Part shown: in pieces, positions 45,072 through 56,071 of the stretch
Layout: each line of letters begins with the position of its first letter
Position numbering within the stretch: position 1 is the stretch's first letter
Assembly: GCA_010094025.1 (NCBI GenBank)
Contig: ML991866.1
Span: forward strand, 1 to 64,000
Length of the DNA stretch: 64,000 nucleotides
Source of the DNA: Viridothelium virens
Taxonomy: Eukaryota; Ascomycota; Dothideomycetes; Trypetheliales; Trypetheliaceae
Reading direction: 5' to 3'
Notes under the pieces: generated by a model
What the model was told of the DNA's origin: nothing
The model's input: only the letters and a program-made list of their open reading frames with translations
Database searches by the model: none
Translations under genes and position numbers: made by a program

Positions 45072-46936
45072 TTATGATGCAACCGAAAAAGAGGTCTCAA
45101 AACCAAACGAAGCATCCAAACCCAAAATCCTCTTTGTCGTCAGATACAGTTCGTATACCCTTAGCCTGACCCTTACGCGCATGTAAGTTCCCCAAGCCCC
45201 GAGAAAGGCGAAGAGATTTACAGGCCGAAAAAGGCTACCCTGTAGGCTTTCGAGTTGCTCTTCATATACGGCGCGGGAGGCGTAGCGGGCGAGAATGAGG
45301 AAGGAACGGACTGGTCCCTGACGGGTCTGGAGGCCCTCATCAAGGCTACGGGCTGATCTATTTGTCAGACAGAAACTCGAGTGAGACTCGAATGGAATTG
45401 TGGGAACTCACTCAGGTCGTTAGTCTTAAGAATTAGAAGGATTATCCTGGGCACTTGACCCAAAAGCTGCACGAGTTGTTCCAGCATCCCTTCTCCCAAC
45501 GCTTCAGTGATGGCTTGCTTTTCCTGTTCAGAACGTTCCGCCTCAACGCCACTCGTAACAACCCGATAATCTCTACCAGTGATAGCTGATGCGAATAGCG
45601 GGAATTGCTCATCCGTGATGCCAGCTACCTCATGCGCATATTTTCTCATCCGAGATTCGTCGGAATCAATGACTGCAAGCCACAGCTTTGCATAGGATCG
45701 ACGTAGTTTGGTTGGGATGTCGCGGTAGAGGCCGTGATCGTAGAGAATGACGTCAAAGTTGTATGGTGCTCGTCGAGCGTCGTTACGTCGAATCGCGATG
45801 TTTCCACCGTGGGGGTCGCAATGTAGCGGCGCATTTGTCCCAAAAATCATCTCGTTGAATATTCTTGCCAATGCGGCGGATACCTCGTCCCGATCGATTC
45901 CGTTCGAATCAAGGTACTGTAGGTCGTCTGCGCGATGACCGGTTACGTATTCCATAACCAAAATACGACGTTTTGCCCAAAGAACATCAGGTATGACAAG
46001 AGGAGTGTCGCTGATATGGCGAAAGTATTCTTTCGTACGCAAGGCATTTTCACCCTCCCTTGAGAAGTCGAGCTCCTGTGGTAGTGAAGCTTCCATTTCA
46101 TCCGATAGCCAAGTCAGATCATACTCGGGGAAGAATCGCTTCAATGTTTGGAATGTAAAGCGCGTCAGCGCTAGATCTAAGGGTGCCCATTCGTCCAGAG
46201 ATGGGTGCTGAACTTTGACTGCAACCATTTGCCCAGTATCCCTCATCTTTGCTCTATGCACCTGAGCAAGAGACGCTGCACCAATCGGATCATGTTCAAA
46301 ATCTAGGAAATATTTTTCTAGGGTTTCACCGGTATCCTTTTGTATCATACTCGCAATCGAATCGTAGGAGGAGACCGGACACTGGTCCTGTAAGGGAATG
46401 AAAGTAGTTGTCCATTCGTCAGGAAGGAGATAAGTCAAGCTGCTGAGGTGTTGTCCAAGCTTTATAAAGATAGAGCCGTTCTTTTCCAGAGCCTCTAAAG
46501 TTCGCTTTGCGCATCGTTTGTGGCAGGCTTTCAGCAGTGCATCGTTTTCGTCCCCTTGCTTCTCTCTCGTACCCAGAGTAACGCGATAACTACACCATGA
46601 TGGTCAGCAACTGAGATGAACATGTCTTAGTGCCTCGTACTCATTTATACAGATAGCAAGCGTTGTGATGACTCGTCCTGTCCGTTCGGCCGCAGTGTAA
46701 TAATGCTTCGCATCGTCACCAATGCTCAAAATGCCAGCGCCAGCAGCAGCGACACCGCCAGAGGCTGCGAATAGTAAATTTCTCCTTCTTGAGGCCGATC
46801 GTAGAGTATTTGACCAAGTTCTGAGGCCTTGCTGCCGATTAGGAAAATAACGGAACCGTTGTTGTAACAAGCATCTTCTGCAAGTCCATGGAGCAATACC
46901 CCGAATTAATGGAGAAAATGTCTTAGACCCAAACAT
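45072..46936 (-). CDS. Mitochondrial ABC1/ADCK1-family atypical kinase (Mcp2-like)
   Basis: A UbiB/ABC1 protein of the ADCK1 branch; yeast Mcp2 acts in mitochondrial lipid homeostasis. Exons 46641-46936, 45412-46589 and 45072-45352, 584 residues. The Arg-rich N-terminus and an inner hydrophobic segment (RRNLLFAASGGVAAAGAGIL) suggest import and membrane anchoring. Kinase-like motifs: GSIFIKLGQHLSS (KxGQ), IGAASLAQVHRA (the Ala-rich loop replacing the Gly loop), VAVKVQHP, ELDFSREGEN, RRILVMEYVTG, HCDPHGGNI and LYDHGLYRD (DFG equivalent). The last exon reads RSLDEGLQTRQGPVRSF then LILARYASRA, matching the family tail; its acceptor was chosen (GATCAG) because it restores TNDLTRSLDEG. Confidence 0.9.
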
Positions 46937-47514
46937 CGTGGTAACATCTTGGGGGGCCTCAGCAGCTGCTGGTATGGGCAGCTGGTTCTTCGACGGCGAA
47001 CATCTTATTCTGGATGATAGATACGGAGGACTGCTTTAGGTAGGTGTAGAGAAATATTCCGCTTAGCGTCCGCCGACCCTTGCAGTCAGGTACGTCAGGG
47101 TCCAGACGAGACGACACCATGCCAAACCGTGCCGTGGTCTCTCTACACCACGTGCCTGCTTAAGTTTGAGATTATGTGGGAATTAGTACAATTTCTCAGA
47201 GCAGATGCTGTTAGTTCACTACATATTTAATGGCCCTCGCATAGCTGGTGTTTCTGCAAAAAAATCTCTATTGAACCGCTAGTCAGGTAGCTGTCGCGCC
47301 GTTCTTGCCTGCCCAATATGGTTCCCTCCTAGAAATCGCTACATTGACCATCATTCCTTCCCGCGAAGCGTCTTTCGTGTATGCACAATTTCAGTATATG
47401 TTGGATCAACACGCTGAAAAGCCCCTCACGCGCTGTGCGTGACTGCAATGTGTCCAATCCAAGGTGAGAAATGAGAACGGCACCCCCGTTCAAACCGTTG
47501 CAGTGCTACCAGGA
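46937..47514. other. Intergenic region between the ADCK1-type kinase and UBC9
   Basis: The kinase promoter and the UBC9 3' side, 578 bp. No gene recognised. Confidence 0.4.
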
Positions 47515-48150
47515 TCATGATGCGGGGTTCTCCTTGACAATATGCTTTATCTTCCGATCATATGAAGCTCGATCTTTTTTGAAGAGGTTATAGGCATCTG
47601 CTTGTGCTGGTGACTCAGGATTTGGCTCGTCAAGTAACGACTGAATGCCAAGCAATATCTCTTTGATCGTGATGGCCGGCTTCCACCCTTCGTCCTCGTT
47701 TAGAATCGACAAACAGACCGTACCTGATGGGTAGACGTTGGGGTGGAATAGCGGCGGCACGAATTTACCTCCACAGAGTTAGCAAGAACACGGAACTTGG
47801 AAATTGGAACAGCGCGCGTACATTTCGGTGGCTTCGTCGGATACTCTGGTACAGATCCATTAGTTCACCAGCATCCAACTTGGCAGGCCAATTCAGCATA
47901 CCGTCTGGAAACGTCACTTCAAGCTTGAAAAGTCCACCTTCCCATAATGTCTTATCCTTGCCTGGTACTCCACACTCCCACCTTTTAAGATCAAGAACGC
48001 CTTGTGGATTCCGCATAGGCCTTGCGTAGAAGCCGAATGGATGGTCACGTCGCCACTGCTTGCTGCAAAGATTGATCAGTATTCGAGGATATAGAAGCAA
48101 ACCTGGTGTCCATACCGCTCCTCCTGAAGCCTGTTCTGACACAGTGACAT
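47515..48150 (-). CDS. UBC9: SUMO-conjugating enzyme E2
   Basis: Accepts SUMO from the Aos1-Uba2 E1 on its active-site Cys and transfers it to substrates, mostly in the nucleus. Four exons: 48116-48150, 47902-48062, 47822-47845 (only 24 nt) and 47515-47768, giving 157 residues, the normal Ubc9 length. Sequence in order: [66 protein letters not shown] (the microexon encodes most of EYPTKPPK), [16 protein letters not shown] (HPN motif and catalytic Cys), [20 protein letters not shown] and [14 protein letters not shown]. All residues expected for function are present. Divergent from PEX19 with 394 bp between start codons. Confidence 0.96.
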
Positions 48151-48544
48151 GGCGACAAGTATTGCAGTTCCAGCAAGTGTAGTAAGGTGGAGAAAGGAAA
48201 TTGAGTGAGAAGTTACAGATCAAGGTGGGCCGGTCGCGGGGTCGCTCTTCCTATGAGATTGGGCCACGAGGTATTGCAGAGGTATCAGAAGTGAGGCGGA
48301 GAGAATTCGAGCATTGCAGTGGGAGGCCGCCCACTGTACGCAGCCTTGAAAGACAGTCTATCAAATTAGGTGCAAACAGATCACGTTGTGGAAAATGCCC
48401 CACGCGACTGCCCGACCTCCGGTACGAGGACCGGACCTTCTCCCGCAAAGAGAAGTACCTCGGGTCGGAGGTCCCCACGTCCTCCAGTAGGAGGTCGTCC
48501 GCCAACAGCAGCTAAGCTCAACAGTCTCGAAGAACAAAATTGAT
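48151..48544. promoter_or_regulatory. Bidirectional promoter region UBC9 / PEX19
   Basis: 394 bp between divergent ATGs. Its right half (48400-48510) is GC-rich with several GAGG/CCTC blocks in both orientations (for example TACGAGGACC, GGAGGTCCCC and AGGAGGTCGTCC). No specific factor site is asserted. Confidence 0.5.
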
Positions 48545-49584
48545 ATGGCGGATCAGGAAAACAGAAAAACGCCTGGAGAATCCCATCATGACGGCGCAGA
48601 TGTCCCAGATCCTGACGAAGATGATCTCGACGATCTAGATGGTATGCCATAGAAAAGTTTCATGTAGAAATTGAATTAACGGCGAATGAAAGAGGTCCTC
48701 GACGAATTCAAAGCTACCAAGCTTGATTCAAATTCACCCTCGGCATCAAAGCAGCCTAGTACATCTCAAGAGGCGACTACGATTGCACCAGAAGACAAAG
48801 AAACAAAACCAGATCCTGACGATGAGGAATTTGCGAAGCAGCTACAAGCCGGCATGGCCGAATTATTGGGTGACATGGACAAGGACCCGGAGATGAAGAA
48901 GCAGTTCGAGGAACTGATGAAAGGGCTAGGCGCTGATGCTACCGCTACCGAGGATACTGCAACAAGCACGAACTCTACGGAACAAGCTGGCAAGTCGAAG
49001 GGTCAAAAAACGGGTGAAGATTCATTCCAAGAAACAATCAGGAAGACCATGGAGCGAATGCGAGAATCTGGGGATCAGGCTTCTGCCGCGGCCACGTCTT
49101 CATCTCAGGACGACATGTTTGCACAAATGATGAAGGAGATGGAGAAATCCGGACTCGATGGTGATGAGAACGAAGAAAACTTCTCAAAAATGCTTCTTGG
49201 CATGATGGAGCAATTGACGAACAAGGATATTCTTTACGAGCCTATGAAAGAGCTCAATGACAAATTTCCGGCCTGGATGAAGGAGAATCGGGAAAAGACG
49301 AGTAAAGAAGATGTGGCACGATATGAAGAACAGCAGAAACTAGTATCGGAGATTGTTGCGAGGTTCGAGACGAGCGGTTATGCCGACGAGAAAGCCGAAG
49401 ATCGCGAGTACATTGTGGAAAGAATGCAAAAGGTGGGTTTGGACTGGAAATCATCCTGAAGGATAATTATCTGATTGATCTCTAGATGCAAGCTGTGGGC
49501 GCACCGCCTCCCGACCTTGTTGGTGACATGAACGCCACCCAGGAAGCACTTGGAGACATGGATTCACAATGTCCCCAACAATAA
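48545..49584 (+). CDS. PEX19: Peroxisomal membrane protein import receptor/chaperone
   Basis: Pex19 binds peroxisomal membrane proteins in the cytosol and docks on Pex3. Exons 48545-48641, 48693-49432 and 49486-49584, 311 residues. The acidic N-terminus (DPDEDDLDDLDEVLDEFKAT) corresponds to the Pex3-binding region; intron 1 uses the acceptor GAATGAAAG, which keeps the frame as DDLDEVLDEF. The middle has DPDDEEFAKQLQAGMAELLG and SFQETIRKTMERMRES. The C-terminal cargo-binding domain has FSKMLLGMMEQLTNKDILYE, PMKELNDKFPAWM and YEEQQKLVSEIVARFE. The last exon ends in Cys-Pro-Gln-Gln, a CaaX-type farnesylation signal as expected for Pex19. All parts of the family are present. Confidence 0.95.
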
Positions 49585-49757
49585 TGCCAGCCTTGTCGAG
49601 GAAACTAGTTCCAATACCGAGATGCCTCGCTGCCCAGCTTTGGGCAAAATGAAAGCAACGCCTCCATCCGATGCAGACTACATGCGATTTAGTGCCGACG
49701 CAAAACCGACTCTTGATCATAACGGAAACAGCCAATACTTGCTATGGATTGGCAAAT

Positions 49758-50500
49758 TCAGCCATTCGAAGTATCCATTGCTTCGGCTTTCTGCTCTCCG
49801 TCGTTCATCAAGCCCAGGAAAATACTATCATAGTCTTCATCATCACTACCATATCGCTGAGAGTCTTGCGCCTGCCGCGCCTGTCCTTGCTCTTCCTCTG
49901 TCTCCATCAATGAGAGTAACGCCTCCAGATCCTCTTGCTGTTGTCGTTCGATGTCATCGATTTCGCGAGCGTCGTCGCATGATGGCTGACTATTCTGAGG
50001 TGTGGTTTGGGACATGAAAAATGGGCCTTGGCTGCTGTACACTGGAAGATCTGCCTCTTCCTCTGGAGGTTCTTCTGGCGGTGGAGCCGACTGCGCCATT
50101 TCGGCCTCCCATTTCTTGCGCTCCGATACGTAGTCTAGTTGAAGTATCTACGAGGTTGACAGTTGTATTAGCCTTATGGTACGCCGAAATTGATAGTATA
50201 ATAGATCCATAAAGATGGAAATACCTGGTCTCCGCGAGCTGCCCAACTTTTGTCGTTTCTGCGATCTTGGACTTGTTTGAGGTAGACGTCGCGTCGCCGG
50301 TTTCTGGCGACTTCTCTAGACTCTACAAGAGGGTTGGACTTGATAGGTCGCTTTGAGAAGGGCGTATGCGATTTTGATGCATCGGACATTGGTTGCTGTC
50401 GAAGACGTGCATTTGCAGAGCGTGGTGAAAGTGGCAAAGAGGTCGACGTCTGGTAAAACCAGTTGTCAGGAAGATGTAGTCCATGTGTCGTAGTTAGCAT
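49758..50500 (-). CDS. Conserved acidic/Gln-rich protein of unknown function
   Basis: Two exons, 50225-50500 and 49758-50147 (intron 77 bp), 221 residues if the first ATG (MLTTTHGLHLPDN) is used; an internal ATG (MSDASKSHTPFSKRP, at 50389) would give 184. The N-terminal half is basic (KRPIKSNPLVESREVARNRR, then DVYLKQVQDRRNDKSWAARG). The C-terminal half is very acidic with a heptad-like EIDDIERQQQEDLEALLSLM followed by METEEEQGQARQAQ and SDDEDYDSIF. The splice join reads ARGDQ/ILQLDYVSERKKWE. The architecture resembles small fungal proteins with an Asp/Glu-rich tail, but I cannot name the family. Tail-to-tail with PEX19, 173 bp apart. Confidence 0.72.
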
Positions 50501-50850
50501 CTTGCCGACGATATAGCACTGCAATTTGGCGGACTAGATCGCGAAGTCTGGAAGGTCTGATCTTTTCGAATGCTCGGCGTCATCACGGCAAGGACTGCCG
50601 GCCCGAGCGCGGAGACGCGACTTCACGCGTCAGAGGGGTTTCCCATAACAAGCCCCACCAACCCCTGAAGCTGAACGAGCGCCGCAATCAACTCAGTACC
50701 CTATGTAGAATCGAAGACGTTTCTACTTGAGGACACCTAAGCGTTTCTCGAAGCAGTCTGCAACTCTCTTCAGTCCAACATCTACGTATATCTCAATATC
50801 TCACTCTCCAACCTTTCACAATTTTACACGCAAACTTAAATAGCCTCTCG
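50501..50850. other. Promoter side of the acidic protein
   Basis: No gene recognised. Pyrimidine-rich TCTC and CAACCTTTCAC stretches occur around 50,780-50,830. Confidence 0.35.
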
Positions 50851-51350
50851 TTGGGTTTGCGCCATTGCGCTGTACCTGTCGACTTCGTTAATCGACAAGT
50901 CCAATATACTCATCTATGTCAGAGTGCCAAGAGCGACGCAATCTTATACGTACTTTCTGGACAGACAAACCTGTTGCTTCTTCAATTTACTCTCTTCAAG
51001 CGCAAGCATGAACGATTTCATGGTAGGCGTTGAACAGCTTCCAAAGCTCTTTAATATCAGCGAATATCTATATTGGAGGGCAGTTCTGCAAAACTATCTA
51101 CAGGGTAGGAGTCTCTGGAAATATGTGAACGGGAAAGCTTTGGAGGATATCCAGCACACCTGCGAGGACTCTGAGCAATATGAAGCACTGCATTCAACTT
51201 GGGCCATGTTCGACTCACAAGCCAAGACTGTTATCCTTCTGTGCGTCCATCGAAACATTGCAGACTACTCTCTTGTCAGTTGCAAAACATCCAAGGATAT
51301 GTTTCAAGCTCTCGATCGTCGTTTCGGCAAGTTCACTAACACGTGAACCT
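50851..51350 (+). mobile_element. Ty1/Copia LTR-retrotransposon gag fossil
   Basis: Only a gag-like (UBN2-type) piece is recognisable: an N-terminal MNDFMVGVEQL, the YLYWRAVLQNYLQGRSLWKY box, a W...DSQAKTVIL box and SKDMFQALDRRFG. No terminal repeats were seen and the element is broken. The copy looks old, and unrecognisable remains may extend rightwards to about 52.6 kb. Confidence 0.65.
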
Positions 51351-53354
51351 GATATCACATCAATCCAATTTCGATTTGAATCATACAATTCGGACCGAGA
51401 TGGACCTTCAAGCCAAACCGAGGCGTTGGTAGCTGCCGCAGGAGGGATCAGCTGCGTTTCTATGTCAGACAAGCCAGCCGTCTGCTCACCAGGGACGAGG
51501 GTCCTTTACAAGTACAAGCTAGCTCCATTGATAACGAGGTTTGATAATCTACCGAATGAATCTGGTCCCTGGCATTCAGCGCAGCTCCTGAAAGATTAGG
51601 AGTGGGGAAACGTGGGCAGCAATCGTTGTCCTCTTCCCAGGCCTCGGAAGGCCTTCGTGGATTCATCGGTCAATGAGAGACACTCTATCAAGGATATGAT
51701 GCAACAGATCTTCCTTGAGTTTCTGCACAAGCTCGGAGGAGTGTCAGGATGAACAAGTTCAGGCTCTCCTCATTTCCTTACAGTACTCTTATTCAAAATT
51801 ACCGGTCTGAGTTCAAAAGCTGTATGACACAATTTCGTCACGGGTCTAGCGTCATTTCAGGCCACGATTTGAAGCTCTATCCTTGAACATGTTGGCCTAT
51901 CTTGCGCTTCAGCGTCAGGATATTAAGATGATTGGAGTGAAGAATAGGGAAAAGTCACTAAGCGTTCACCCCTCACTTCTCCTGATGGTGCTTTAACTCA
52001 ACCCCTGGCCGAAATACGTTCGGAAATGTTGGTATTATTGCACTTCCTCGGCATGAAATTTTTCTCGCAGCGTTCTCGAATCACGTCTCCCTTGTCAAAG
52101 CGGGCGATCAATCTTGACCCCAACATTTCAAGGGCACATCGTACGAGGGAATGTCTATCTCAGTCCTGAGAGAATAACTTCTCTCCGAAGGCCAGGGTCA
52201 TCCTTAACGACATCATGCAGCTTCAATTTGCCTTTGCCTGGTCATTCTTGGCTAGAGTCTGCTGTTGCGTTTTCTAAGAGTGTCAAGACATAAAGTTTAG
52301 CTAGACGCAACCCGGTCGGACTGGAAGATCGACAAGCGGGATGGTAAATAGGGATTTATTGTTATCCGCGGTTCAGAAAGATCTGTAGCATGGTATTCTC
52401 ATTAGCGTAGCCAAGATCACTTGGTCTCTACAAGCCTCGGGCTATGGCTCCCCATTTTTGAAAGGGTCAAGAGCTATCTGATAATAGACCAACGTCCTCC
52501 ATTTCCTGATCGCACCTAAGTAAAGTCAGGAGACTCGGCTCTCTCCGCATATCTAAAATTTGTCACTTAGCTCATCCATCCAACTTCACGTTCGTGATAG
52601 TACTGCACAGCCCAGGCGGGGTTTGTCAAGACGCCGAGGCTATTTCGCGAGGAATCTCTCTGAGTGATCTTGGTCGGCTACGCCGGGGCCACCCAATCTA
52701 TTCGGTACACGCACAGCGACCATTGAATCGAAAAGCTAACTGAACGTTGGATCGCCAGGGACGCAACCGGCAAGGATGGCCGTGCTAGGCCAATTCTGTT
52801 TTCTCAATGTATCAACCCATCAAGGGGGATTCTGCGCAGACAAATCATAGAGTATCTACCCTCACTTCTTCCCGCGCCATCGAGATAGACTTCCCTGTAG
52901 AGCGGGAGCAATCCGGAGGGCACCGAAAACGCCACGATCGTGAGGTTGCATGGGGAATGCTAGGTTCTGTCACTGAAACGCTTTCTTGGGAAATATATCT
53001 CCAACCCTACTACTGAGTCCAGCGCTTCACATCCTACTTCTTGTGGGGGCGATCTCTTCTGGGCGGCAAGCAAATGTACCAAAATTGCGTATTGCAATGC
53101 GGTCCTACATGGCTTGGGAGGTGGCGAGAGCCTCGGTAGTAAAAGCCCTCTCATTAAATCTTCAGTCCTGACGTAGGACCAAGGTAGATATAAAGCCCTC
53201 TGACTTTTCAACTTGAGTTTCTTCTGCAGCATCAGCGAGTCTCTTTGCTCCAGACTGGTCTTTCGCTTCTGTCCTTCATTTCACGCGAGTCACAAGATTC
53301 ATTCGTTCACTCATTCATCAATTCATCATTTTATCTTCTCTAGAACACAACAGC
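51351..53354. other. Unassigned DNA between the Copia fossil and the cutinase
   Basis: The left part probably belongs to the decayed retroelement. The right part (about 53,000-53,354) is the cutinase promoter and leader, with a TATATAAAG-like sequence at about 53,188-53,195. A 70-codon frame at 52807-53016 has no family. Confidence 0.4.
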
Positions 53355-54642
53355 ATGCCTTCACTTCTCGTCTTTGCCCTCCTCGCGACGCAGGCTCTTG
53401 CCTTGCCTGTTCCTCAAAGCCTCTCCAGCCTGTTAGGTGGACTCGGCGGTGGTAGCACCGGTTCCACTGGCTCGGCAGGAGGCTTGATCCCTCTGCCTGG
53501 AGGGCAAGGCGGCTCCGGTACCGAAGGTGCTGGCGGTCTTCCTTCTCTTGGCGGCTTGGGTGGAGGTGCTGGCAGCAGCACTGGAGGCCTTGATTCTCTA
53601 CTTGGTGGTCTGGGAGGTAGTTCGGGCAGTGGCAGCGGACTCGGCTCGCTTCCTGGTGGGCTGGCTGGCAGTGGTAGTGGTAGTGGATCCCTTCCTGGTC
53701 TGCCTGGAAGCAACTCCACAGGTGGACTTGGATCTCTTGGTGGACTTGGAGGCCTTGGTGGGTCCGGGCCTGGCTCCTTTTCGCCTGGACTTGGATCGCT
53801 TGGCGGCCTAGGAGGTCTTGGGGGCTCCGGATCTGGTTCATCTTCATCAGGTCTGGGATCGCTCGGCGGTCTGGGAGGCCTTGGGGGAAGTGGTTCCGTC
53901 TCCACGAACTCTGACGCTGGATCACCATTAGGCGGTGCTGGCAGCTCTAGTGGTCTTGGAGGCCTCAGCAGCCTTGGAGGTAAGACACTCTCTCCTAAAG
54001 AAATGCCCACGCTAAGATAACCAGGCCAAACTGCCAATGATGTTCAAGATGGCGTTTGCAAAGGCACGACCTTCATCTGCGCGCGTGGTACCACCGAAGG
54101 TGGCAACTTGGGTTCCACTGTCTGCCCTGACCTCGCCAACAAATTGAAAAGCAATCTCAACGGAGATGTTGCTGTCCAAGGCGTCAACTATCCAGCGGAC
54201 ATTGGTGGTGCAATCCAAGGCGGTGTCTCTCCTAAAACGGGGCAGGGTGCTACGAACATGGCTCAGCTCACCAACCAGGCCATTCAAAAATGTCCAAGCA
54301 CCAAGGTCGTGCTCGCAGGGTATAGTCAAGGTGCTGAGCAAGTCCACGGTGCTCTTCAAAACATGGACGCAGGCACTATTGGCAAGATCTCCGTAAGTAA
54401 TGTTCCGCCTACGCGACGCTGCAGCAGGACGTACTAATGAGCTTGATTAGGCCGTCACAACCTTTGGTGACCCGGTCCAAAAAGAGGCGTTTCAAGGCGT
54501 CCCTCAGTCCAGGACCAAAATTTTCTGTGCCCAGGGTGACGGCGTTTGCAACGGGGTATTCGCCATCTCGGCCGCTCATTTGTCCTATACCCAGACCTCC
54601 ATCACTCCTGCTGCCCAATTCATTCAGAGCAACCTGAATTAG
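53355..54642 (+). CDS. Cutinase with an N-terminal Gly/Ser-rich repeat domain
   Basis: A secreted serine esterase of the cutinase family that hydrolyses plant cutin or other polyesters. Exons 53355-53979, 54025-54392 and 54451-54642, 394 residues, against about 200-230 for ordinary cutinases. The signal peptide is MPSLLVFALLATQALALP. Residues about 25-208 are almost entirely Gly, Ser and Leu, with three 21-residue near-identical units. After intron 1 the catalytic domain starts at NDVQDGVCKGTTFICARGTT and continues with GNLGSTVCPDLANKL, VVLAGYSQGAEQVHG (nucleophile Ser in GYSQG), FGDPVQKEAFQG, CAQGDGVCNGVF (Asp) and SAAHLSYTQ (His). The triad and four main cysteines are present, so it should be active. 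The Gly/Ser part could be a flexible linker or a wall-associated tail. Confidence 0.92.
53727..53915 (+). repeat. Three 63-bp tandem units in the cutinase linker
   Basis: Units begin at 53727, 53790 and 53853, exactly 63 bp apart, each encoding GLGSLGGLGGLGGSGxGS plus a variable triplet region. They differ mainly at third codon positions (CTTGGATCT / CTTGGATCG / CTGGGATCG), so the amino-acid pattern is better conserved than the DNA. Confidence 0.85.
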
Positions 54643-56071
54643 AGCCCAGAAACCATGGGTGAGAGGAGCTATCACACACTGCCCGTAAGAGACTTGAAGA
54701 TCCGATGGACCAGAAGTGCAGGCACATTGAAGGCGTTGTGATAAGCCGTGTAGGCACTGTCTTTTCATTTTCAATTCACATTTCGACGGCTTAGCCCATC
54801 GGATTTATACAGTATTAGGGATTTATATACGAATCATAGATTCTTGGAAACAAAACTGTCCAGGCATAGTGAACGACTGAAGACGTATTTCCCCTGCACG
54901 TTAGTCAAATGGCGCATCTACATACCTATGCAAAAGGGATGTGTCCGATTGTATTGTGCCTTTTCCACAAATGTTCTTCATCCCCAACACCGAAAGGACA
55001 ACGCAACGTGCAAAAGTTAAGATGCTCGTCGCAATTCCTCGAAAGAGAGCAAGAATTGTGCGAAAATCTCCCGATCCAGAAGGTCGTATATTGCTATTTG
55101 ACGTTACTTAAGTCGAGTGGTCGTCATGGATGGCTTATCGCCTGCTGCATCTACAGTCCAGTCATCATGGATAGACGGACAAACAGCGACGGGAGCGGTG
55201 GCCTGGTGGCTCTGGATGTAGATTTGTCCTGACACACCAGCAGGTTATATAATCCATAGGTGGGCAAGTTTGAAGAGCTTCGAGAAGACCATAAGGTTTC
55301 TTGCGGAGTTCCTAGCCTGTAAGGGGCAGGCGTGGGATTGTCGTACCGTATAGGTGGCCCCATTCTAACTCGTTTTCTCTCCTCCTGCGTGGATCTTTTC
55401 TTGTTCTTTCCATTCTCAGTTAAATATTGATACTTCTGACATTTCCCTTGGAGGGCCCCTCGACCTGCAATGGTCTCGAAGTTAGCCACCTTAGCCAGAC
55501 CGGCTACATCTTTGGGAGTCGTAAATCCCGAAGGCACCAGGTATTTCGTCGCGGACTTGTCGTGGATAGGGTTGGAAGGTTATAGATTTTAGTGGGAATC
55601 AATATAACTTAACCAGACTTCTTTTTATGCTTAACTCGAAGCGAATTTCGATATAATCAGCGTTCCATCATACATGTATTTGACACGGATTCATATATGT
55701 CCTGACTGGCTAGCCCAGGTAGACACTCATAGCCAAGAAAGGCTTCCATCATCTTACTTTGAAAATGTTCAAACCTGTATGGTACACCAAGATCTGACAA
55801 ATAACGTACTTTCAATGACGCCGTCTTCCGTCCACTTCTTCCACTCAATTGTCTATCGATGGGGCTTCTCCTCTCAGAGGTCAAGCCAGGTTGCCATGTG
55901 ACTGGCGAGGTCTTCACTCGAATAATCTATAGAAACCTAGTATCCATCCGTTCCGCAAGGCAAAGAATGGCGTTTCAAAGTTCGGAGGAGATTATGTGGG
56001 TTGATTGAAACACACTGAATTGCATATGACAAGAAGGCTTACTGCTCATCTGCATCTTCCAAGATACCACG
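54643..56071. other. Gene-free stretch between the cutinase and a secreted protein
   Basis: The cutinase 3' UTR and about 1.2 kb in which I recognise nothing; frames at 55151-55537 and 55657-55917 lack motifs. Confidence 0.4.

Noticed and set aside
53326-54037. Long minus-strand open frames opposite the cutinase repeat domain
   Set aside because: Antisense shadows of the GC-rich Gly/Ser codons (Pro/Arg- and Gln/His-rich text); the plus-strand cutinase explains them.
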